A stretch of DNA of 36,302 nt from a virus. Location: the IMG/VR virus record IMGVR_UViG_3300008107_000362, positions 1 to 36,302 of that record. The stretch is one strand, 5' to 3'. Numbering within the stretch: position 1 is the first letter of the stretch; the number at the start of each line of letters is the position of its first letter. A model generated the notes under the pieces. That model ran no database searches and was not told the origin of the DNA. It saw nothing but the letters and a program-made list of their open reading frames with translations. A program made the position numbers and the translations under genes. Below are positions 30,643 to 36,302 of the stretch, piece by piece.

Positions 30643-30951
30643 TTAAAACTGTGATTGACGTAATTTATCTTGAATTTCAAAATCGTTTAGAGGCCACGGT
30701 ATTCTAACACGTGTTCCTGGTTTTATCTGCAATGTACCGCCCGGTAAATTATTTGCACGTTGTATTACCCACCACAATGTCGCATCCTGATACCAATCGT
30801 ATGCGATCAAATCCATACGATCCATACGTTTTGTTATTATATAATAATCGGTAGTTTTCGGATCGAACTCAGGATATCTTATCGATTCAAATCTCGTTTT
30901 ACCGTCGCCATTGTGTCGAATTTTATCGACTGAAATTGTGTATCTATTCAT
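30643..30951 (-). CDS. baseplate wedge protein, gp53/LysM-like
   Basis: This 102-residue protein has RMDRMDLIAYDWYQDATLWW followed by VIQRANNLPGG and IKPGTRVRIPWP. The D-x-LA-x-x-xYGD-x-x-WW-x-I-x-x-AN...PG-x-x-(I/L)-x-IP pattern is that of small LysM-type baseplate proteins such as gp53 and the Mu/lambdoid tail X family, which fix wedge or hub parts together. Length and position (next to the hub-like gene) agree. It starts 3 bases after the preceding tail gene stop. Confidence 0.8.
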   Translation of the reverse strand: MNRYTISVDKIRHNGDGKTRFESIRYPEFDPKTTDYYIITKRMDRMDLIAYDWYQDATLWWVIQRANNLPGGTLQIKPGTRVRIPWPLNDFEIQDKLRQSQF

Positions 30952-30954
30952 CGA

Positions 30955-31374
30955 TTATATCTTTAACGCATTTCTGAATGATGACCCTACAGATTGTAAT
31001 AATATTTGACTGAATGTCGGTGTCGGGTTTCTTTTAGGTGGATCTTTCTCGTAGTTGACTACGGTATCAGGCGCACTATTTCCTGTTTCTTTATCTGTTT
31101 CCCCTTGATCGTGTTTACCGTCAAAAAATGTAGAATTCCCGTCCTTAAATTCAGGACGCTGGTTATTCTTGTTTGCCAATACTCGAAATGTCATATTTAC
31201 ATCCATATAGAACGGCATTATAACACCCTCTTTCATCGACCACGGGGAATCTTGGTCGACGTTAACACTTACAGATTCGATAAACCCGTAGATGTTATCG
31301 ACATATTTACCGATCTTTATACTCGCAAACATTCCATTAAAACCCTTACCCGTTTTGTATACCGGTTTTGTCAT
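30955..31374 (-). CDS. baseplate/tail-tip protein (start reassigned)
   Basis: I place the start at the ATG at 31374 (139 residues, MTKPVYKTGKG), which shares ATGA with the stop of the 47-residue gene upstream. The longer frame from 31407 would add 11 residues over that gene. The protein contains IGKYVDNIYGFIESVSVNVDQDSPW (residues about 20-44) followed by IMPFYMDVNMTFRVL. That is a beta sandwich-like pattern seen in small baseplate proteins that bind hub and tube, with a W after an acidic-Pro segment. The tail (KDPPKRNPTPTF) is disordered. The exact part of the baseplate is not determined. Confidence 0.65.
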   Translation of the reverse strand: MTKPVYKTGKGFNGMFASIKIGKYVDNIYGFIESVSVNVDQDSPWSMKEGVIMPFYMDVNMTFRVLANKNNQRPEFKDGNSTFFDGKHDQGETDKETGNSAPDTVVNYEKDPPKRNPTPTFSQILLQSVGSSFRNALKI

Positions 31375-31514
31375 ATATTGGAAGCGGCCGCTCCTGGTTC
31401 GATACACGTGATTATAAATTCGGTACCACCTGTTGGTTTTGTTACGCCTTTCGGCGGTTCGTAATATTTAGGTGCCAATGAACCGAATGGGCCGACTCCG
31501 ACTGGTATTGCCAT
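31371..31514 (-). CDS. 47-residue tail-cluster protein (short gene)
   Basis: The frame from the ATG at 31514 to the TGA at 31371 encodes MAIPVGVGPFGSLAPKYYEP followed by a Pro/Gly/Thr-rich stretch and EFIITCIEPGAAASNI. It fills the gap between the tape measure and the next baseplate gene, and its TGA overlaps that gene's ATG (ATGA). Proline-rich small proteins in this position are usually minor tail components. No family is recognised. Confidence 0.6.
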   Translation of the reverse strand: MAIPVGVGPFGSLAPKYYEPPKGVTKPTGGTEFIITCIEPGAAASNI

Positions 31515-31543
31515 AATATCTCTTTTTAAATAAGTATCTTTTT

Positions 31544-34500
31544 TTAGATATTGTTGTTCATACCACGAAACTGTTTATTCAGTGTTCGCAGTTCCATATC
31601 TCCGATCTTAACAATTATCGGCCTATTTGCTATTGCCAATAAAGCACTTTGTATATCTTTCACGTTGTTTGTAGGTGCAATTTGTGCTGCCGGTGCTGTA
31701 ACCTGTACCTGTGTTGAAGGTGTTGTTGCCGTGACTCCATCTGTAGCGATTGCTTGTTGTGCAGCGAATCCTTGTTCTACCGGATTATTTATTGACTGCA
31801 ATATCGGCGATTCACTAATCGTTGCACCAGCGGTTGCACCTCCCATATCATTTATATTTGTATCGATAGTACCTGCGATCGCCGTTCCTAATTCTGCGAG
31901 TTTTGATAGATCGACATCACCTAATGATGCGGAAAGCGAATTCAATGACTGTGCTATTTTTTCAATCGCGTTCGCAACGATCTGTAACGGGTTAGACATT
32001 GCTGAAAGACGTTCGAGTTTTTCAAGTGGATCCCCTCCGATGAATTCACCGATTGCAGAACCAATACCTTCAATTGCCGAACCGGCACCGAGTGTTGCAA
32101 ATGCTTTGCCTAAACGCATAATACCGTCGGCTGCGAGTCCGATTGCTTCTCCATCTATTCCTGAAAACTTTTGCATTGCTTCAGTTAACATATTTATCGA
32201 TGCTGCTGTCACTTGCAACTTAGGACCCAATTCACCGAGTTGTGTAAATTTTTCAATAGGGTCACCACCAAAAAATTCACCGAATGCTGCACCGGCACCA
32301 GCAATTGCCGATCCACCACCAAACGCTACTAATGCTGCACTAATTGCACCTATACCTGCTGCTGCACCGAATAACTTAGCCGGTTCTAATGATGTGAATT
32401 TATCGAATAGTACAGATATTGAGTTTGTAACCGTGCTTATTATCAGTGCTAAACCATCGAATACTTTTGATATGATATTGCCAAACGTTTCCAGTGCTGG
32501 TCCTGCTAAATTTAAGGCAAATGCTAACGGTATTAACGATGCGCCTAATAATGCTATAGCAATTGCGCCCGGAACGATAAACGGTAAAGCAAATCCTAAT
32601 CCGATAGCAGCTGCCGCTAATAAACCTAAAGCAATAAATCCTTTTCCTAAATCTTCCCAACTAACCGATGCGAATTTTTCGAAAGCATCTGCAGCAACCC
32701 ATAATGCACCGGCAACGACTACAAGTGTAGCAGCACCGAGTAACGCGTTTGCACTAAATGATGCCAATCCTTTACCTATACCAGTGAGTATCGATTGTAA
32801 AAATATACCGACACCTTGTCCGATTGAACCAAGAGCGTTACCGATCGCAGATGATAGTGAATTTATTGCAGATGCAACACCAGACGATATCGATGTCAGT
32901 GCAGATTGTATACCAGAAGATATCGATGTGATTGCCGACTGTATACCAGAAAATATCGAACTTAAAGAATTGCCGATAGCACTTGAAAGTGTTGTCAAGG
33001 AATTAGATACGGCAGTGACTATTTTCTGTAATGATTGTGTTATGAAATCTACAATAAATTCCAATACTTTTTTTATACCTTCACCGATACTCTTCATCGC
33101 ATCGCCTAATCTTTGAAAAGCACTCCGTGTATTATTTACCGATTCGGTTACACCTCCGGTATTCGGCGCCGGTATATTAGTTGTTGTGTCTGTTATCGTT
33201 TCGGTTACAGCATCGACTGGGGTTTTATCACCGCCAGTGAATATACCTTTAATTCGATCCGTCAAAGACTTACTGCCATCTTCACCACCTTTAAAAAAGT
33301 CTTTTAAACGTTGGGTTAGAGATTTTGCACCTTCATCACCGCCAGTGAATATACCTTTAATTCGATCTGCGAGTGATTTACTGCCATCTTCACCACCTTT
33401 AAATACCGATACAAGTTTTTCACCGAATCCCTTTGCACCAGAAATTCCACCTTTGAATATATCGAATACGCCACCCTTCACACCAGGTATCAACCCTTTA
33501 ACCATTTGAAAAGGCCATGTGAATGCTTTTGAAAATTGACCAGATACTAAAAAGAGTGCGCTTATTCCCCCTGTTATATATTTTAGTATGGTTTTCGTTT
33601 GTTCACCGATACCACCCATTGCACTTTCCGTATCGTCGGCCGCACCAAAAAGTTTTGCGGTGTAATCGTATGCCTCTTGCAATAAACTACCGATTTGTTG
33701 TAGAGGCCACAATATCATTTGAAATGCGGGTATTATTGTATACGATAATATGCCACCGATAAGTTTTAATACGTCACCGATAACATTCAAAAATGGTATG
33801 CCGGCCGCAAAGGCTTCACTTAATGATTCTGCTAATGGTAGTAAGGCTTTCATCAAAACGCCTTTCATTTTATCCATTGCAACATTCATTCTTTCTTGGG
33901 TATCGAGTCGTTCATGGGCTGCTAATGCACTTGCCGAATTAGCCAAATCCGCATCCGATAAAGAATCCATGTGACGTAATAACAGTTTTTGCTGTTCTGC
34001 ACTTAAGCCGTTCAACTCTTTGCGTATTTTACGGCCCTTCATCAATTCGTCGACTTCCATACCGGTCGCTTCGGCAAATTTACGCATATTGAATTCGTTC
34101 GCCTCACCGGAATCAACCATTCTATCGAACTGGTCTGCGATTTCACCGGCAAGTTCATCAGGTTTTGCACCACTAAAACGTAAATCGAAAAACTTTTGGA
34201 GATTTGCTGTTCCGCCTGTCATGATCGATAATTCGGTCATGTCTTGATAGAATGTGCCGATGTCTAATGCTTTGTCCATCACTTTACCGACCGACTTCAT
34301 CGACATACCCATCTTCTTTATCTGTATCACTGCACGGGCTGCATCTTTCGGCATCCCACGATAGTACAGTGCAATTTCTTGTGTGGAATCTGCAAGATCT
34401 TTTGTGACTTCTTTAAATGAAATACCGGCTAATTCTGAGGCTTGTGCTAACCATAAACTGAGACCTTGTGACTGCTCCATTGATGCACCCATGCCTTTGA

Positions 34501-36166
34501 ATTGACTTATAAGGCCGGCTGCTTCTGCCGAAGATATTCCGTATGTTTTACCGAGTGATGCGGCAAATTTAATCATTTCCTGATTTGATTGTTTCGACAA
34601 ATCAAGAATTGTACCGTTCCTCTCAACATGTGCAGCTAATATTTCTTGGATATCCTTTTCGGTAGCCAATCGATTATTCGATGCGGTTGTTATCTCTAAT
34701 GTCTGTTTATATATTTCAGCGCCCTGTTGTCTTGATACCCCCAACATCTCAGAGTACTGTTTTGCACTATCTTCTAAACCGGTCATCAATTTCCATAACG
34801 CCATTGCTGCTATAACAATGCCGCCGAAAATTAAACCTAAGCGCATTGCCGGTGTCAGTGTTGCCGATAGACTTCCGCCGAAATCTTTTATAAGTCCACC
34901 TAACGCTTCTGTTTGCGTTGCACCATTCGATATGTTTTCTGCGTATTTATTCAATGCGGTAGTTGCCGATGTTCGTATCGTTGTGAACGCATCTTCAATA
35001 CCTAATATATTCGACATCCACATCGGCATAACGTCATATATTTGACGTTCAACCGAACGGGTCAATTCGTCGACTGCACGTGCTGATATTTGAAAAGATG
35101 AACGAGATTCGGCTACACGGGTCATTCGTTGAAGATATACTGCAAGTTCAGCATTTATACCTTGCATCTCTCCTTGAAATACTATTCCACTTCGTGTTGC
35201 AATTTGAAACGCAGCACGTGCTTCATCACCCATATTCTGCAATGCGCTGTCGATTTCACTAATTTGGTCCGGTGACAATATTTGAACCGAATTACCTTCA
35301 AGATCTGAACGGAGTTGATCGATATATGCAGTCATCGTATCAACAGAGACACCGAATTCTGATGCAGACTGTTGCATTGCTGTTGAGAACGATTCAGTCA
35401 ATTTATTTTCAACTTCACTACTAAATGTTTCGAGTCGTGAATGTGCATCTGTAAAGTTCAAAGTTTCGCCGAATAATTCGAAACTTTCGGCCGATAAATT
35501 ATTTAATACTGTACCGAAAGTATCTTTAACATCTTGTGCAGTATTACCGATTAGATCCGCAAATATATTCGGTATACTGAATGAATTTAGTATGTCGAAC
35601 GAATTCGCTAAATTCGCTGAAATATCACTGTATGTTTGATTTGTCGATAACGCAAGTTCGAGTTGTTGTCGTTGTTGTTGATTGATACCAGAAAACGCTT
35701 TCGAAAGTCTTTCACTGAAATCGAGTTTTATTTCTTGTTGTTCGGAGATCTCCTCTTCGACATCACGTATTTTTTCAGTAGTATCAAGAAGTTTATCGGT
35801 ATTCTTTAAATGATCTCGTAAAAACTTACGAGTCTCTTCATTCAGATCACTAATTTCCAGTTCGATATCTAACTGATTTTTACTTAATTTTTCGATCTTA
35901 GTTAGATACGATACCCAATCGTTTAATTTGTCGCCAGAATCCGCAAAGTTTTTATTTAAAGCCTTTAGTGATTTGAAATCTGCACCCTTGAGTGACGATA
36001 AGACTTTTGCTAATTGTGTTTCTGAACTGATTAGTCCTTTATTTATTGCATCTACAACGGCAAGAACAGCCCGTTGTGCATCCTCAGTATTAGATGCAGC
36101 CTTTGCAATATCCTTTTGTATTTTTGCGCTTTTAAGTAGGTTTTTCGGATCGTTAGGATTCGCCAA
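31544..36166 (-). CDS. tail tape measure protein
   Basis: This 1540-residue protein sets tail length. It starts with a TTG codon six bases after GGAGG (36173-36177), the strongest ribosome binding site seen here. The N terminus is long coiled coil (about residues 100-180, EISDLNEETRKFLRDHLKN...). Several hydrophobic segments follow, for example MRLGLIFGGIVIAAMALWKL around 450. A helical core has the MTGGTANLQKFFDL segment, and a 60-residue repeat array (33224-33403) and an Ile/Ser-rich SGIQSAITSISS repeat come later. Gly/Ala-rich membrane-like segments occupy the C-terminal third. Size, repeats and position between tail genes make the assignment secure. Confidence 0.93.
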   Translation of the reverse strand: MANPNDPKNLLKSAKIQKDIAKAASNTEDAQRAVLAVVDAINKGLISSETQLAKVLSSLKGADFKSLKALNKNFADSGDKLNDWVSYLTKIEKLSKNQLDIELEISDLNEETRKFLRDHLKNTDKLLDTTEKIRDVEEEISEQQEIKLDFSERLSKAFSGINQQQRQQLELALSTNQTYSDISANLANSFDILNSFSIPNIFADLIGNTAQDVKDTFGTVLNNLSAESFELFGETLNFTDAHSRLETFSSEVENKLTESFSTAMQQSASEFGVSVDTMTAYIDQLRSDLEGNSVQILSPDQISEIDSALQNMGDEARAAFQIATRSGIVFQGEMQGINAELAVYLQRMTRVAESRSSFQISARAVDELTRSVERQIYDVMPMWMSNILGIEDAFTTIRTSATTALNKYAENISNGATQTEALGGLIKDFGGSLSATLTPAMRLGLIFGGIVIAAMALWKLMTGLEDSAKQYSEMLGVSRQQGAEIYKQTLEITTASNNRLATEKDIQEILAAHVERNGTILDLSKQSNQEMIKFAASLGKTYGISSAEAAGLISQFKGMGASMEQSQGLSLWLAQASELAGISFKEVTKDLADSTQEIALYYRGMPKDAARAVIQIKKMGMSMKSVGKVMDKALDIGTFYQDMTELSIMTGGTANLQKFFDLRFSGAKPDELAGEIADQFDRMVDSGEANEFNMRKFAEATGMEVDELMKGRKIRKELNGLSAEQQKLLLRHMDSLSDADLANSASALAAHERLDTQERMNVAMDKMKGVLMKALLPLAESLSEAFAAGIPFLNVIGDVLKLIGGILSYTIIPAFQMILWPLQQIGSLLQEAYDYTAKLFGAADDTESAMGGIGEQTKTILKYITGGISALFLVSGQFSKAFTWPFQMVKGLIPGVKGGVFDIFKGGISGAKGFGEKLVSVFKGGEDGSKSLADRIKGIFTGGDEGAKSLTQRLKDFFKGGEDGSKSLTDRIKGIFTGGDKTPVDAVTETITDTTTNIPAPNTGGVTESVNNTRSAFQRLGDAMKSIGEGIKKVLEFIVDFITQSLQKIVTAVSNSLTTLSSAIGNSLSSIFSGIQSAITSISSGIQSALTSISSGVASAINSLSSAIGNALGSIGQGVGIFLQSILTGIGKGLASFSANALLGAATLVVVAGALWVAADAFEKFASVSWEDLGKGFIALGLLAAAAIGLGFALPFIVPGAIAIALLGASLIPLAFALNLAGPALETFGNIISKVFDGLALIISTVTNSISVLFDKFTSLEPAKLFGAAAGIGAISAALVAFGGGSAIAGAGAAFGEFFGGDPIEKFTQLGELGPKLQVTAASINMLTEAMQKFSGIDGEAIGLAADGIMRLGKAFATLGAGSAIEGIGSAIGEFIGGDPLEKLERLSAMSNPLQIVANAIEKIAQSLNSLSASLGDVDLSKLAELGTAIAGTIDTNINDMGGATAGATISESPILQSINNPVEQGFAAQQAIATDGVTATTPSTQVQVTAPAAQIAPTNNVKDIQSALLAIANRPIIVKIGDMELRTLNKQFRGMNNNI
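33224..33403 (-). repeat. tandem 54-bp (18-residue) repeats in the tape measure gene
   Basis: The encoded units are FKGGEDGSKSLADRIKGI, FTGGDEGAKSLTQRLKDF, FKGGEDGSKSLTDRIKGI and a partial FTGGDK. Units alternate in type, so the DNA also shows a 108-bp period (GCCAGTGAATATACCTTTAA at 33233 and 33341 on the plus strand). Such arrays allow tape-measure length to change by unequal recombination. Confidence 0.85.
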
Positions 36167-36169
36167 TTA

Positions 36170-36302
36170 CTACCTCCATTTCGCTTTAACTAATTGATTT
36201 CCGTCCTTACACCACGGATGCGACGGTTGTGCTTTGCAAATGGCGCGCACTTTCGAATCCAATATCGATAATTGATGTTTTATTATCGCTGCACTTTTCT
36301 GT
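36170..36302 (-). CDS. unknown protein, 5' end outside window
   Basis: The last 43 codons of a gene lie here, ending in a TAG three bases before the tape measure TTG. The readable part is helical (SAAIIKHQLSILDSKVRAIC) and ends with a Cys pair around a Pro/His-Trp segment (CKAQPSHPWCKDGNQLVK). Its TAG overlaps the spacing region of the tape measure ribosome binding site, which supports coupled translation. By position it may be a tail assembly chaperone or a small tail protein; too little is present to tell. Confidence 0.55.
   Translation of the reverse strand, partial: QKSAAIIKHQLSILDSKVRAICKAQPSHPWCKDGNQLVKAKWR

Noticed and set aside
30955-31407. Longer start at 31407 for the baseplate protein
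   Set aside because: The extra 11 residues overlap the 47-residue gene; the ATG at 31374 makes a standard ATGA junction.
31551-33116. A 521-codon open frame on the plus strand opposite the tape measure gene
   Set aside because: It is antisense to a well-supported gene, rich in Ser/Pro/Asn/Ala as expected from reading the complement of Ala/Gly/Ser/Ile codons, and has no motif. Every supportable gene is on the minus strand.

Overview
This window is a compact, entirely minus-strand stretch of a large tailed-phage genome with a T4-type replication core. Everything supportable reads right to left, genes overlap by a few bases or nearly touch, and I see no tRNA, rRNA, insertion sequence or CRISPR array. 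The host is probably a member of the Bacteroidetes. Seven promoters match the TTTG / TAnnTTTG pattern of that phylum, and one small protein resembles a family (DUF4494) typical of it. The baseplate-type genes next to a 1540-residue tape measure suggest a contractile-tailed virion.

Layout in the direction of transcription. (1) 36.3-28.1 kb, tail: end of an unknown gene, tape measure, two small proteins, a gp53/LysM-type wedge protein, a baseplate hub-like protein and a tail protein. (2) 28.1-23.6 kb, accessory block: a divergent family A DNA polymerase-like protein with its own promoter, two proteins that share an N-terminal module (one with a PD-(D/E)XK-like core), an unknown protein, and an N-terminal-cysteine Ntn hydrolase. 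(3) 23.5-18.2 kb, recombination and replication: gp32-like SSB without zinc cysteines, UvsX/RecA, a small protein, FEN-type 5' nuclease, DnaB/gp41-like helicase and a GIY-YIG-like remnant. (4) 18.1-15.4 kb, class I ribonucleotide reductase (NrdB, then a short NrdA). (5) 15.4-8.4 kb, unknown proteins, QueE, a small membrane protein, MazG-like hydrolase, DenV-like pyrimidine-dimer glycosylase, FolE, a PLP aminotransferase, QueC and a DpdA-like transglycosylase. (6) 8.4-0 kb: family B DNA polymerase, sliding clamp, HPRT-like phosphoribosyltransferase, small proteins, a GT-B glycosyltransferase, both clamp-loader subunits, a Cas4/RecB-like nuclease and the start of a SLOG-type protein.

The genes fit one programme: make dNTPs, replicate with a T4-like machine, and replace guanines in DNA with a 7-deazaguanine. 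FolE, QueE and QueC give three of the four steps from GTP to preQ0. QueD is not seen and may come from the host or from elsewhere in the genome. DpdA would place the base in DNA, and its stop codon overlaps the start of the DNA polymerase gene. An aminotransferase sits between folE and queC. Its usual carboxylate-binding Arg appears to be Gln, so it may tailor the deazaguanine rather than an amino acid. A glycosyltransferase between the clamp and clamp-loader genes is a second candidate for further DNA decoration. The most unusual observations are this possible new modification pathway, the second (family A-like) polymerase with altered active-site residues, and the promoter set with an invariant 20-bp spacer.
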